From: Pseudomonadota bacterium
GTDB lineage: Bacteria; Pseudomonadota; Alphaproteobacteria; Rhizobiales; Pleomorphomonadaceae
Direction of reading: 5' to 3'
Length of the DNA: 64,000 nt
Assembly (NCBI GenBank): GCA_023436885.1
Contig: JAEZHI010000032.1
Coordinates: forward strand, 118,229 to 182,228
Positions 1 through 8,958 of this stretch are shown piece after piece; position 1 is the first letter of the stretch, and each line of letters begins with the position of its first letter. The notes beneath the pieces are model-generated. The model did not search any database. It worked only from the letters and a program-made list of their open reading frames with translations, and had not been told where the DNA came from. Position numbers and translations under genes: made by a program.

Positions 1-11
1 TTCGCGTTTCC

Positions 12-1244
12 ATGGCGGTCGCAACCTTTGCCGAGCAGGCCTCGGGAGGCCGCGTCGCGCCGCTATCTATCTCCAAGGACATCACCCGCACCCCGGAACG
101 GATCTCGGCCGAGAAGGCGCTGACCAAGGTGTCGAGCGCCGCCGATCCCGCTGCGGCTCTCGACAGTTTCAATCCGCCGACCGAGGGCTTCCGTCGCCTC
201 AAGGCGATGCTTGCCCAAGTACGCGCCGCCAACAGCAATTCCGAAGCTCAGTCCGCCGAGCCGGTCGTGCTGACGAAGTCTCTGAAGCCGGGCATGAGCG
301 ACCAGGGTGTTCCCACCCTGCGCAAGCGCCTCGGTGTCGCCGAGCCCGACGCCGGGCAGGACCCCGCCGTCTATGACGCGGCCCTGGTGACTGCCGTCGA
401 AGCTTTCCAGAAGTCCAACGGCCTGTCTTCCGACGGCGTGATCGGCAGCCGCACCGTTGCGGTCCTCAATGGCGCTCATCGCGACATCGAGGGCGAGATC
501 ATCGCCAACATGGAAATGTGGCGCTGGATGCCGCGCGACCTTAGCCAGGACTATGTTCTGGTCAACATTCCCGAGTTCAAGGTGCGCGTCTTCCGCCATG
601 GTCAGAAGGTGCACGAAGCCCGTGTCGTGGTCGGCAAGGCGACGAACCAGACGCCGATCTTCTCGGGCGAGATGCAATACCTGGTGGTCAACCCCTATTG
701 GCATGTCCCCGAGTCCATCAAGATCAAGGAGATGCTGCCGGAGATCAAGGCTGACCCGGCCGGCTATTTCTCACGCCACGGCTACGAAGTCACCTATGAT
801 GGCCAGCTGATCGACCCGACGCGCATCATCTGGGATGAGAACGCCGTGAAGGCCGTCGGCATCCGCCAGGTGCCGGGCGAGGCCAATGCCCTCGGCCATA
901 TCAAGTTCATGTTCCCGAACCAACATGCCGTGTATCTGCACGACACACCGCTCAGGAGCCTGTTCAATCGCGATGTCCGCGCCTTCAGCCACGGCTGCGT
1001 GCGCGTCGACGACCCGATGGCCTTTGCCGACGCCGTTCTGCAGGGTGACCCGCAGTGGACGGTACCCAAGTTGCAGGCAATGTTCGGTGGCGACGAGAAG
1101 CGTGTCGACATCGCCACCCACCTCAAAGTGCATCTCGCCTACTTCACCGCTTTCGTCGACGACGGCGGCAAGTTGCAGATCCGTGATGACATCTACGGCC
1201 ACATTCAGGCCGTCAAGAAGGCATTGGGCATGTCGCAGGTCTGA
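12..1244 (+). CDS. L,D-transpeptidase (YkuD/YcbB type), 5' end possibly cut by window edge
   Basis: Periplasmic enzyme that forms 3-3 cross-links in peptidoglycan or anchors proteins to it. The visible 410 residues hold a peptidoglycan-binding helical domain at about residues 86-150 (LKPGMSDQGV, then SNGLSSDGVIGSRT) and a YkuD domain at about 178-345. The catalytic HGC lies in FSHGCVRV with Cys at residue 329, preceded by VYLHDTP, as in the YcbB (LdtD) group. The reading frame stays open upstream of the ATG at position 12 to the window edge and no signal peptide is seen, so the true start is probably outside the window. A strong hairpin terminator follows. The family is certain; the exact substrate is not. 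Confidence 0.88.
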   Translation: MAVATFAEQASGGRVAPLSISKDITRTPERISAEKALTKVSSAADPAAALDSFNPPTEGFRRLKAMLAQVRAANSNSEAQSAEPVVLTKSLKPGMSDQGVPTLRKRLGVAEPDAGQDPAVYDAALVTAVEAFQKSNGLSSDGVIGSRTVAVLNGAHRDIEGEIIANMEMWRWMPRDLSQDYVLVNIPEFKVRVFRHGQKVHEARVVVGKATNQTPIFSGEMQYLVVNPYWHVPESIKIKEMLPEIKADPAGYFSRHGYEVTYDGQLIDPTRIIWDENAVKAVGIRQVPGEANALGHIKFMFPNQHAVYLHDTPLRSLFNRDVRAFSHGCVRVDDPMAFADAVLQGDPQWTVPKLQAMFGGDEKRVDIATHLKVHLAYFTAFVDDGGKLQIRDDIYGHIQAVKKALGMSQV

Positions 1245-1273
1245 TCTGCAGAGACACCGATTTCCCCAGCTGA

Positions 1274-1307
1274 AAACCTGCTTCGCCGTTGGCGAAGCAG
1301 GTCTTTT
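1274..1307 (+). terminator. Rho-independent terminator after the L,D-transpeptidase gene
   Basis: A perfect 12-bp stem (ACCTGCTTCGCC at 1276-1287, GGCGAAGCAGGT at 1291-1302) with a 3-nt loop is followed by TCTTTT. It lies 30 nt after the stop codon. The left flank is A-rich. Confidence 0.85.
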
Positions 1308-1552
1308 GGCGTTTATGACATGCCATAAACTACCCACTTGGCCTTTTGACCGGTGACAGGTATTGTACGGCCCGTGAAATCCAGGGGCAATTTCCGACCA
1401 TCGGAGCCTAAGCCGCCATTCTTTGGCTTACGGTAAACCGTTGCTTAATTCTCTCCGCCAATAATCCGACCCGGCTGGAGACAAGAGCAAGCGGACAGAG
1501 ACGCGTGAGAACCCGGACAACGAACACTTCATCAGGAAGAGGTATCGCTTCA
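1308..1552. other. Intergenic region upstream of the DUF882 gene
   Basis: Together with the terminator just before it, this makes a gene-free gap of about 308 bp. It should contain the promoter of the next gene. TAAA-N7-TTAA at about 1434-1448 is close to a CtrA box but has one mismatch. I see no other feature. Confidence 0.4.
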
Positions 1553-3298
1553 ATGAAAGCAGGTAAGGCTTTCGGCGCAACGGCGGCTGTGTCCTCTTCC
1601 CGTTTCGCCCTTTCGGCCGGCCGTGCGACACTTGGGGCGGTCTTGGGTACCGCTGCGGCGTTGGCTCTGTTCGCCTCTGCGGCGCGAGCCGCCGATACGC
1701 GTACGCTCGACCTCTACAACATGCATACCAAGGAGCGGCTGACCATCACCTTCAAGAAGGATGGTCGTTACGTTCCCTCCGCGCTTGCCGAGCTCAACCG
1801 TTTCCTGCGCGACTGGCGTCGCAATGAGGCGACGCGCATGGACCCGCGCCTGTTCGATACGGTGTGGGAGCTCTACCAGAAGTCCGGTTCTCGGCAGCCG
1901 ATCCACGTGGTTTGCGGCTACCGGTCGCTCGCCACCAACAATCTCCTCAGATCCCGTTCGTCGGCCGTCGCGAAGCATAGCCAGCATACGCTCGGCAAGG
2001 CTATGGACCTGAACATTCCCGACGTCTCCGTCGACAAGTTGCGCATGATCGCCGTGCAGATGCAGAACGGTGGCATCGGCTGGTATCCCTCGGCCAACAG
2101 CCCCTTCGTACACGTCGATGTCGGCTCGGTCCGCGCTTGGCCGCGCCTCACCCGCACCCAGCTCGTGAGCCTCTTCCCCGACGGCAAGACCGCCCATATC
2201 CCCGCTGACGGCAAACCACTTCCTGGCTATCAGCAGGCGCTCGCAGAGTTGCAGCGCGAAAAGGGCGACACCTCGATCGCCGTGGCTTCGGCAGCGCCTT
2301 CTTCGGGCGGATCGTCCGGCAAGGGCCTCCTGGCCATGCTGTTCTCCAATGATGAGGAAGACAGCAGCGAAGAAATCGGATCTGCAGGCGGCGATGACGA
2401 TGCACCAGCCGTCGCCGCCAAGCCGGCCCCAGCAGCTCCAAAGCTGACGCCGCCGGCGGCCGCGATACCGGCAGCTCCGGTAGCACCTGCGGCGCCGGTG
2501 CTCACGGCTGCGTTTACGCCACCACCGCCGGCCGCGGCGCCGGTCGCCGCGCCTGAGCGTCGGGTGACGAGCCTCGCCGATGCAACACTTCCGGCTAACC
2601 TCGAGCCTGCTGCAGTGCCTCAGATGACCGGCGCCGACAGGCTCGCCATGGACAACGTCCCGCTTCCGAAAGCCAAGCCCTCGGAAATTGCAGTGGACAC
2701 CGTTGAGGTGGCCATGGCCGACGCGCCTATGATGCTGCCACCGACCAAACCACCGGTGCCGGTCGAGGTTCCGCTGCCGCTCGCTGCCAATCGACAGGAA
2801 GACGCCATCGCCGCGCAGCTCGCATTGGCAGAAGTGGCCCAGGATCAGGCACCGCCTGCAGCTGCCGCGCTGTCATTCGCATCGCCGATCGCCGAGCCGC
2901 CGATGCCGGGAGCTGCAGCTCGCCAGCCGACCCAGACCGCCGCACTTACGCCTTCGGCTCGCAAGCCGGCCGCAACACCTCCGGCGGAGCTTGCAAAGCC
3001 GGTGATCGACGGTGGCAAGAGCGACATGTTCGGCAACATCGAGCTGCCGGAAGTCGCCTCGGAGGATGGCCCGCTGTTGCTGGATGGTGGCCAATCGGTT
3101 TACTGGGGCCGCTTCCGGACGCTCAGCCACCCCGACCAACTGCACCTTGCTCAACTGTTCGAAGCGCCGTCACAGGTGGTGAATGCGACCTTCTCCGCCA
3201 AACCCTATGGCGCGTTGGTTTCCACCCGCTTCGCCGGCCCTGTAGCCGCGCCAAAGCAGGTTGTAGACTTCACCCGCCGCCAGCTCGCCATGCGCTGA
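1553..3298 (+). CDS. DUF882 / peptidase M15-like secreted protein
   Basis: A 581-residue exported protein. The ATG at 1553 is preferred over an in-frame GTG at 1505 because AGGAAGAGG lies 10 nt upstream and the protein then begins with a basic segment and hydrophobic core ending in ARAAD, a signal peptide. The DUF882 (YcbK-like, M15_2) domain occupies about residues 50-210. It contains SQHTLGKAMDLNIP and VHVDVGSVRAW, which supply the His/Asp/His residues expected to bind zinc. A long Ala/Pro-rich low-complexity linker follows (about 250-490), then a small C-terminal domain. Family members are thought to act on peptidoglycan, and the neighbouring L,D-transpeptidase agrees with that, but the activity is inferred. 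Confidence 0.85.
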   Translation: MKAGKAFGATAAVSSSRFALSAGRATLGAVLGTAAALALFASAARAADTRTLDLYNMHTKERLTITFKKDGRYVPSALAELNRFLRDWRRNEATRMDPRLFDTVWELYQKSGSRQPIHVVCGYRSLATNNLLRSRSSAVAKHSQHTLGKAMDLNIPDVSVDKLRMIAVQMQNGGIGWYPSANSPFVHVDVGSVRAWPRLTRTQLVSLFPDGKTAHIPADGKPLPGYQQALAELQREKGDTSIAVASAAPSSGGSSGKGLLAMLFSNDEEDSSEEIGSAGGDDDAPAVAAKPAPAAPKLTPPAAAIPAAPVAPAAPVLTAAFTPPPPAAAPVAAPERRVTSLADATLPANLEPAAVPQMTGADRLAMDNVPLPKAKPSEIAVDTVEVAMADAPMMLPPTKPPVPVEVPLPLAANRQEDAIAAQLALAEVAQDQAPPAAAALSFASPIAEPPMPGAAARQPTQTAALTPSARKPAATPPAELAKPVIDGGKSDMFGNIELPEVASEDGPLLLDGGQSVYWGRFRTLSHPDQLHLAQLFEAPSQVVNATFSAKPYGALVSTRFAGPVAAPKQVVDFTRRQLAMR

Positions 3299-3321
3299 GC
3301 GACTGCAGGGTTCCAATGACA

Positions 3322-3356
3322 AGAACGCCGGTCCCAAGGGGCCGGCGTTCTCGTTT
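3322..3356 (+). terminator. Terminator after the DUF882 gene, probably bidirectional
   Basis: Perfect 10-bp arms AGAACGCCGG (3322-3331) and CCGGCGTTCT (3342-3351) enclose a G/C-rich loop and are followed by CGTTT. It sits between convergent genes. Confidence 0.75.
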
Positions 3357-3380
3357 ATTCACTTGCAAGATCGGCTTAGC

Positions 3381-4121
3381 TTATCGTACCGAGCGGCGCA
3401 CGTCGGCCAGCACGCTTGGCAAAACCGTACCGACCTGGTTGCGCGTCATGCCCGGACGAATTCTCTTGTCGTAGAGCATTGAAACCAGGGCGCGGTCGAA
3501 TGGCATGAAGCGATCGTGACGCGAGGTGTCGTTGAACACCGACGCGTAGAGCGCCGCGTTGTCGTTCATCGGCCCGAGACCCTGCAGGATTTCCTCCACC
3601 ATGCAGCGACGGAACAGGCTCTCCCCCTCATCCGACACGATCACCGCCGTCGAGCGAATGATCCCAAGAGAACTTGGATAAACCCGCACCAGACATTGCC
3701 CGGGCGCCGCTCCATGGGTGCCGCTGAGAACGTCGGTCCTTACCGTGCCGACATAATCGGCGCGATCAACCACGTAGACGGTGAAATTGGGGCTCTCATC
3801 GGAACGGGCCATGCGGATGTCCAGTCCCTTGACGAGGCGAGGCAGGCGGGACACGAAGCCCGCGATTTCTCGCTGACGATCCTTGTCGGCGAGATTGATC
3901 ACATGGACCTTCACGACCCCGTCGAATTTCTTGACACGGCTTCCGGCCTCGACGCTTCCATACTCGACGCCGAATACGGTTTTCCCGAAGCCATCCATCA
4001 GTTCATCGTCGGAAAAGCCGTCGATGCTTTCAGCCCGTACGGGGCTCGTGAGAAAGTTACCCATAGCTGCCAGCGACATCGCAAACAGCATCAAACCAAG
4101 CACCGCCCTGAAAGCTGCCAT
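3381..4121 (-). CDS. DUF2927 family secreted protein
   Basis: A 246-residue protein resembling DUF2927, a family of unknown function. The ATG at 4121 is chosen because GAGGTGG lies just upstream and the product begins with a hydrophobic signal segment ending near SPVRAES. A longer in-frame start at 4223 would put 34 non-signal residues in front. The core carries the features typical of the family: conserved Cys in PGQCLVRVYPSS and RRCMVEEILQGLGPMND, and a C-terminal LYDKRIRPGM segment. It is convergent with the DUF882 gene and divergent from ruvB. Family likely; role unknown. Confidence 0.8.
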   Translation of the reverse strand: MAAFRAVLGLMLFAMSLAAMGNFLTSPVRAESIDGFSDDELMDGFGKTVFGVEYGSVEAGSRVKKFDGVVKVHVINLADKDRQREIAGFVSRLPRLVKGLDIRMARSDESPNFTVYVVDRADYVGTVRTDVLSGTHGAAPGQCLVRVYPSSLGIIRSTAVIVSDEGESLFRRCMVEEILQGLGPMNDNAALYASVFNDTSRHDRFMPFDRALVSMLYDKRIRPGMTRNQVGTVLPSVLADVRRSVR

Positions 4122-4404
4122 GACCACCTCGCCACGAGTGGATGGAAACGCCCCGACCCCACGTGAAGAATTAACCAGCCTCAGGGTCCGGTCAATGCAA
4201 TCAATCACGGATGCGTGATGCAATTGTGATCATTGACAGCCAACAAACAGGCACATTGGTCCATTTGCCGCTTCGCGGTGCCGTTTCTCCGTCTGCGGCT
4301 TGGCAACCGCATTCCTTTCGTGCAAAACGAAAGGCGAACAGACGGTGTCGACGGATGCAATTATCGAAGTCGAGTCGCCAGACCGCCGGAGACGATCGAA
4401 CCCC

Positions 4405-5451
4405 ATGAGTGAACAGAGCCGCCTCGTCTCGGGTGAGAAGCGGACCGAGGATTTCGAGCAGTCGATCCGTCCCGGAGCGCTTTCCGAATTCGTCGGTCAG
4501 GCGTCGGCCCGAGCCAACCTCCAGGTCTTCATCGACGCAGCCAAGGCGCGGAAGGAAGCCCTGGACCACGTCCTGTTCGTCGGTCCGCCGGGCCTCGGCA
4601 AGACCACGCTGGCGCAGATCGTTTCCCGAGAACTCGGCGTTAATTTCCGCGCTACCTCCGGTCCGGTGATCGCCAAGGCGGGAGACCTCGCCGCCCTTCT
4701 CACCAATCTCGAAGAACGCGACGTGCTGTTCATCGACGAGATCCACCGCATGAGCCCAGCGGTAGAGGAGATCCTCTACCCGGCCATGGAGGACTACCAG
4801 CTCGACCTGATTATCGGCGAGGGTCCGGCCGCCCGTTCGGTCCGCATCGATCTCGCCAAGTTCACGCTGGTCGGCGCCACCACCCGCTTGGGGCTGCTGA
4901 CCACGCCTCTCAGGGATCGTTTCGGCATCCCTATTCGCCTCGAGTTCTACACCACTGAGGAACTTGAACAGATCGTCCGACGCGGTGCCCGCATTTTCGG
5001 CATTGGCATCGCGGACGATGGCGCCACCGAGATTGCCAAGCGCTCGCGCGGCACACCCCGCATCGCTGGCCGCCTGCTGCGCCGCGTTCGCGATTTCGCC
5101 ATCGTAGCCGGCGCTGAAACAATTACCGCCGAGATTGCCGATCGGGCGCTCCTCCGTCTCGACGTCGATCCCATAGGTCTAGACGCGCTCGACCTGCGCT
5201 ATCTCAACACCATTGCCCTAAGCTTCAACGGCGGTCCCGTCGGGATCGAAACCATCGCGGCGGCCATTGCCGAACCACGCGATGCCATCGAGGACATCGT
5301 CGAGCCCTATCTCATCCAGAAGGGCTTCGTGCAGCGTACGCCGCGCGGCCGCCTTCTGACCCCGCATGCCTTCCGGCATCTCGGCTTTGCCGTTCCGAAA
5401 TCGGCTGAGGAAGCTCAGTTCACGCTGTTTTCAAATGGAGAGGACGAATGA
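4405..5451 (+). CDS. ruvB: Holliday junction branch migration ATPase RuvB
   Basis: Motor subunit of RuvABC that drives branch migration of Holliday junctions in recombinational repair. It has 348 residues, normal for RuvB, when started at the ATG at 4405; an earlier in-frame start at 4300 adds a non-conserved 35-residue extension. Walker A is GPPGLGKTT at about residue 60 and Walker B is LFIDEIHR at about 108, followed by VGATTRLGLL and the C-terminal RGRLLTPHAF DNA-binding wing. ruvC and ruvA, usually directly upstream in alphaproteobacteria, are not in this window. The next gene starts 1 nt after the stop. Confidence 0.97.
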   Translation: MSEQSRLVSGEKRTEDFEQSIRPGALSEFVGQASARANLQVFIDAAKARKEALDHVLFVGPPGLGKTTLAQIVSRELGVNFRATSGPVIAKAGDLAALLTNLEERDVLFIDEIHRMSPAVEEILYPAMEDYQLDLIIGEGPAARSVRIDLAKFTLVGATTRLGLLTTPLRDRFGIPIRLEFYTTEELEQIVRRGARIFGIGIADDGATEIAKRSRGTPRIAGRLLRRVRDFAIVAGAETITAEIADRALLRLDVDPIGLDALDLRYLNTIALSFNGGPVGIETIAAAIAEPRDAIEDIVEPYLIQKGFVQRTPRGRLLTPHAFRHLGFAVPKSAEEAQFTLFSNGEDE

Positions 5452-5452
5452 A

Positions 5453-5974
5453 ATGAAGACGGCTCTCGTCATCATCGACGTCCAGGCCAACCTCTTCGAA
5501 GAGCCGCGAGCCTATCGGATCGACGAGGTGGCCGCCCTCCTCGACCGTAAGGCTGCTGAAGCGCGGGCGGCGGGCGCACCGGTCATCTTCATTCAGCATG
5601 AGGAAGCCGGCTGCGAGTGGGAACGCGGCACACCCGGCTGGGAATTCCATCCCTCGCTCGCTCCCAAGCCCGGCGATACCGTCGTCGCCAAGACATTCTG
5701 CGACAGCTTCCGCGATACCGAACTTGCCGCGACGCTTGATCGGCTTGGCATCGACGCCATCGTGGTTGGCGGCTACGCCACTGACTTCTGCGTCGACACC
5801 ACCATTCGCGCCGCCGCCTCGCGCGGCATCCCGACCAAAGTGATCGCCGATGGCCACACCACGTCGGAACGCCCGCACCTTTCGGCGACCGACATTGTGC
5901 GGCATCACACCTGGGTCTGGTCGCGATTCGACGCGCCTGTCACGGTCGATGCTGCCGAGGATATTGCGTTTTGA
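5453..5974 (+). CDS. Isochorismatase-like cysteine hydrolase
   Basis: A 173-residue member of the isochorismatase/nicotinamidase superfamily. The apparent catalytic triad is Asp9 (VIIDVQ), Lys80 (VVAKTF) and Cys113 (ATDFCVDTT). The start at 5453 follows the ruvB stop by 1 nt and has GGAGAGGA upstream. The stop overlaps the TTG start of ybgC (TTGA). Translational coupling therefore places it inside the ruvB-ybgC-tol operon, an unusual insertion. Substrate unknown; nicotinamidase, isochorismatase or an N-carbamoyl-type amidase are all possible from sequence. Confidence 0.88.
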   Translation: MKTALVIIDVQANLFEEPRAYRIDEVAALLDRKAAEARAAGAPVIFIQHEEAGCEWERGTPGWEFHPSLAPKPGDTVVAKTFCDSFRDTELAATLDRLGIDAIVVGGYATDFCVDTTIRAAASRGIPTKVIADGHTTSERPHLSATDIVRHHTWVWSRFDAPVTVDAAEDIAF

Positions 5975-6381
5975 CTGTCCACTATCTCGCCGTACGCGTC
6001 TACTTTGAAGATACCGACGCCGGCGGCATTCTCTATCATGGCAGCCACATGCGTTTCTTCGAGCGTGGCCGCACCGAGTTCTTGCGCGACCTCGGCATCA
6101 GTCAGAGCAAGACAGCGGACCGGACCGATCCCAATGCCCTGCTGTTTGTCGTCCGCCGCTTCGCAATCGAATACAAGAAGCCTGCCTTTCTCGACGACCT
6201 GCTGACGGTGGAAACGGAAATCGGCAGCATTTCCGGCCCGCGTTTCACCGTCGACCAGCGTCTCCTTCGGAACGGCGAGCTGATCGCCGAGGCGGAAGTC
6301 GAGGTGGTCGCAACCGGCGGCAACGGCAGACCACGGCGCCTGCCGCCCGAGATGGCGGCGCTCTTTGCAGGTGCGCGCTGA
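5971..6381 (+). CDS. ybgC: Acyl-CoA thioesterase YbgC of the Tol-Pal cluster
   Basis: A 136-residue hot-dog-fold thioesterase. The N-terminus has the family signature EDTDAGGILYHGSHMRFFERGRTE-like motif (Asp and His at about residues 14-24), which hydrolyses acyl-CoA or acyl-ACP and links phospholipid metabolism to the Tol-Pal complex. The start is a TTG at 5971 overlapping the preceding stop codon by 4 nt; no ATG lies in the conserved N-terminus. It sits directly ahead of tolQ as in most proteobacteria. Confidence 0.93.
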   Translation: MTVHYLAVRVYFEDTDAGGILYHGSHMRFFERGRTEFLRDLGISQSKTADRTDPNALLFVVRRFAIEYKKPAFLDDLLTVETEIGSISGPRFTVDQRLLRNGELIAEAEVEVVATGGNGRPRRLPPEMAALFAGAR

Positions 6382-6394
6382 AAGCGGCTTTATG

Positions 6395-6411
6395 GTAAAC
6401 CTTCCTTAACC
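6395..6411 (+). promoter_or_regulatory. CtrA-like box upstream of tolQ
   Basis: GTAA-N7-TTAACC (first half 6395-6398, second half 6406-6411) differs by one base from the CtrA consensus TTAA-N7-TTAAC; the second half extends to TTAACCAT. It lies in the 260-bp gap between ybgC and tolQ, the only large gap between ruvB and tolB, where a separate tol promoter would be expected. Inference from sequence only. Confidence 0.4.
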
Positions 6412-6641
6412 ATACCATAGGATGACAGGAACGGGACCCCGGCGCCGTCGGCGGCGGAACCCGTCCCGGCGGCAGAGGGGCGAAATCCCTCGACTTTCCT
6501 GGCCGTCAAGTCCCGTTTTCGCCAAATTTCGGCGGCATGTGGAAACCCAAGGCATTGACGCATGCCGCCACAGCCCGCCCCGGCAGACGCGACCTGGCGC
6601 CAAGAGATCGCCGCTTCATCCTGAGGACAACGGAAGATACC

Positions 6642-7355
6642 ATGAATCCGGTCGAACTGACCCAGAACGCGCTCGCAGCACCGGCCGTCGAGGTGTCCGT
6701 CTGGGCATTGTTCTGGCAGGCGAGTTTTATCGTCAAGGCCGTGATGCTCGGTCTGATGGCATCCTCGGTCTGGTGCTGGGCGATCATCGTCGACAAGATC
6801 ATCGCTTATAACCGCGCCCGCCGCTCGATGGACCATTTCGAGAAGGTATTCTGGTCCGGCCAGTCGCTTGAAGAACTCTATCGTTCGCTGACCTCGCGCT
6901 CCAACGAAGGCCTCGCCGCCATATTCGTCGCCGCCATGCGCGAATGGAAGCGCAGCCACGAAGCGGGCCGCGTCTCCTTCCAGGGCATCACCGACCGTAT
7001 CGGCAAGGTGATCGACGTCACGATTTCACGCGAGATGGAGCGCCTCGAGGCCCGTCTCATCTTCCTGGCAACCGTCGGCTCCGCCGGCCCGTTCATCGGC
7101 CTGTTCGGAACCGTCTGGGGCATCATGAGTTCGTTCCAGGCGATCGCCTCGTCCAAGAATACCAGCCTTGTCGTCGTGGCGCCGGCCATCTCCGAGGCGC
7201 TGCTTGCCACCGCCATGGGCTTGGCCGCCGCCATACCCGCGGTGCTCGCCTACAACAAACTTTCCGCTGACGCCGCCAAGCTCGGCTCGCGCATGGATGG
7301 CTTTGCGGACGAGTTCGCCGCCATTCTCTCGCGTCAGATCGACGACAGGAGCTGA
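6642..7355 (+). CDS. tolQ: Tol-Pal proton channel subunit TolQ
   Basis: Inner-membrane component of the proton-driven TolQRA motor that pulls the outer membrane inward at the division site. The 237-residue product starts at the ATG at 6642, an upstream in-frame start giving an unrelated extension. There are three membrane segments: about residues 20-40 (WALFWQASFIVKAVMLGLMA), 130-155 (FLATVGSAGPFIGLFGTVWG) and 165-195 (VVAPAISEALLATAMGLAAA). The latter two carry the MotA/TolQ/ExbB motifs. tolR follows after 3 nt. Confidence 0.97.
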   Translation: MNPVELTQNALAAPAVEVSVWALFWQASFIVKAVMLGLMASSVWCWAIIVDKIIAYNRARRSMDHFEKVFWSGQSLEELYRSLTSRSNEGLAAIFVAAMREWKRSHEAGRVSFQGITDRIGKVIDVTISREMERLEARLIFLATVGSAGPFIGLFGTVWGIMSSFQAIASSKNTSLVVVAPAISEALLATAMGLAAAIPAVLAYNKLSADAAKLGSRMDGFADEFAAILSRQIDDRS

Positions 7356-7358
7356 CCG

Positions 7359-7832
7359 ATGGGCATGGGTGTCGCGGGGGGCGGATCCCCAGGAGGCAGT
7401 CGTCGACGCAGACGCCGTCACGCCCGTGGCGTGATGAGCGAGATCAACGTCACGCCGATGGTCGACGTCATGCTGGTGTTGCTCATCATTTTTATGGTGG
7501 CGGCGCCCCTGATGACGGTCGGCGTGCCGATCGATCTGCCGGAAACGGCAGCCAAGCCGATGGAAGGCCAGACCGATCCAATCAATATTTCGGTCGATGC
7601 CAAAGGCAAGGTGTTCATCCAGGACAGCGAAATCGCCTACGACGAACTGGTACCCAAGCTCATGGCGGTCGCCAAGAACGGCGTCGAGGAGCGCATCTAC
7701 GTTCGCGGCGACAAGGCCGCTGACTACGGCATGGTGATGCGCGTCATGGCCCGCATTTCGGCGGCCGGTTTCAAGAAGATCGGTCTCATCACGCAAGAGG
7801 AAACGGGGACGGCTGCGGCGCCGTCCAAGTGA
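7359..7832 (+). CDS. tolR: Tol-Pal proton channel subunit TolR
   Basis: A 157-residue ExbD/TolR protein with one N-terminal membrane helix. The helix starts after MSEINVTPMVDVMLVLLIIF-type sequence at about residues 25-45 and contains the essential membrane Asp of VDVMLVLL. A periplasmic domain of about 110 residues follows. The N-terminus has a basic Gly/Arg-rich cytoplasmic segment. It works with TolQ to convert proton flow to TolA movement. Spacing is 3 nt on either side, so translation is tightly coupled with tolQ and tolA. Confidence 0.96.
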   Translation: MGMGVAGGGSPGGSRRRRRRHARGVMSEINVTPMVDVMLVLLIIFMVAAPLMTVGVPIDLPETAAKPMEGQTDPINISVDAKGKVFIQDSEIAYDELVPKLMAVAKNGVEERIYVRGDKAADYGMVMRVMARISAAGFKKIGLITQEETGTAAAPSK

Positions 7833-7835
7833 CAC

Positions 7836-8876
7836 ATGCGAATAGGTCTTACGACATCCGTCATCGGTCACGTTCTGCTCTTCGTCTGGGGATTCGCATC
7901 CTTTTCGGGCGCGAAGCCGTTTGACGTAACGCCGATCGACGCCTTGCCGGTCGACCTCGTGCCGATCTCCGACCTGTCGCAGATCGCCGAAGGCACCAAG
8001 ACCGCGCCGAAATCCGACAACGCCTCGCAGGCCAAGGTGAAGCCGCCGCTGCCAAGACCCGATTCGCAGCGCGCCGGTGCGGCCAAGAACGACCAGTCGA
8101 CGCCGATCACCGAAAAGGCGACTGATACCGCCGCCACCAAGTCAGCCGAAGCACCGCCGCCCCCGCCCAAGGCCGCGCCGCCCAAGCCAGCCGAAACGCC
8201 GCCTCCACCGGTCGAAAAGCCCCCGGAAGAGAAGATGGCGATGACCGAGGACGCACCGAAGGCGGATACCGGCGAGATCGCCGCGAAGATCAAGGAAGCC
8301 GAGAAGCCGGCGCCGGTCCCCCCCAAGGCGCCGGTCAAGCCCAAGCCGCCGGCTCCGACGCCTCCCGAAGACAGCGCCGATCAACCGGACAAGGCCGACA
8401 GCAAGCCCTCCAAGGAAAAGCCCAAGCAGACGCAGAAGGATTCCAAGACCAAGGATTTCGACCCCAACGAGATGGCGGCGCTACTCAACAAGGTCGATCC
8501 TTCGGGCGGTGGCGGCAAGGCCTCCGAAAAGGAAGCGTCGCTCGGATCGGAGAACCGGACAGGCCCGGTGGCCCAGATGAGCCAGAGTGAGCTTGATGCT
8601 CTGACAGCGGCCGTGACGGCTTGCTTCAATCCGCCGGTGGGCGCCGAAGGCGTCGACCAGATGGTCGTGCCCCTGCGTGTGACCTTTACCATTGATGGCG
8701 ACCTCGCGGCGCCGCCGCAGATCAAGTCCATTCCGCCCGGCCCGGGCGGCCAGGCGGTCGCCGAGGCGGCCGTCCGTGCCGTCCAGCGCTGTGCACCCTA
8801 CCCGTTCCTGCCGAAGGACAAGTTCGACAACTGGCAGGTCGTGAACATGAACTTCACCCCGCCTTCGTCCTACTGA
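7836..8876 (+). CDS. tolA: Tol-Pal energy-transducing protein TolA
   Basis: A 346-residue inner-membrane protein that spans the periplasm and contacts Pal and TolB. It has one N-terminal membrane helix (about residues 5-25, TTSVIGHVLLFVWGFASFSG). A long Pro/Lys/Ala-rich middle (about 60-215) is richer in proline than the helical TolA II domain of enterobacteria. The C-terminal TonB/TolA-like domain (about 245-346) contains VTACFNPPVG and a second Cys in VQRCAPYPF, likely a disulfide pair. Order and 3-nt spacing after tolR support the call. Confidence 0.92.
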   Translation: MRIGLTTSVIGHVLLFVWGFASFSGAKPFDVTPIDALPVDLVPISDLSQIAEGTKTAPKSDNASQAKVKPPLPRPDSQRAGAAKNDQSTPITEKATDTAATKSAEAPPPPPKAAPPKPAETPPPPVEKPPEEKMAMTEDAPKADTGEIAAKIKEAEKPAPVPPKAPVKPKPPAPTPPEDSADQPDKADSKPSKEKPKQTQKDSKTKDFDPNEMAALLNKVDPSGGGGKASEKEASLGSENRTGPVAQMSQSELDALTAAVTACFNPPVGAEGVDQMVVPLRVTFTIDGDLAAPPQIKSIPPGPGGQAVAEAAVRAVQRCAPYPFLPKDKFDNWQVVNMNFTPPSSY

Positions 8877-8958
8877 CGAGGCGAGCCGAAAAAATCGAGC
8901 CGGATCGCGCCGTATCGCTCGGAGCATGTCCGGAACATCCGTTTGGGAGCACCTCAGG

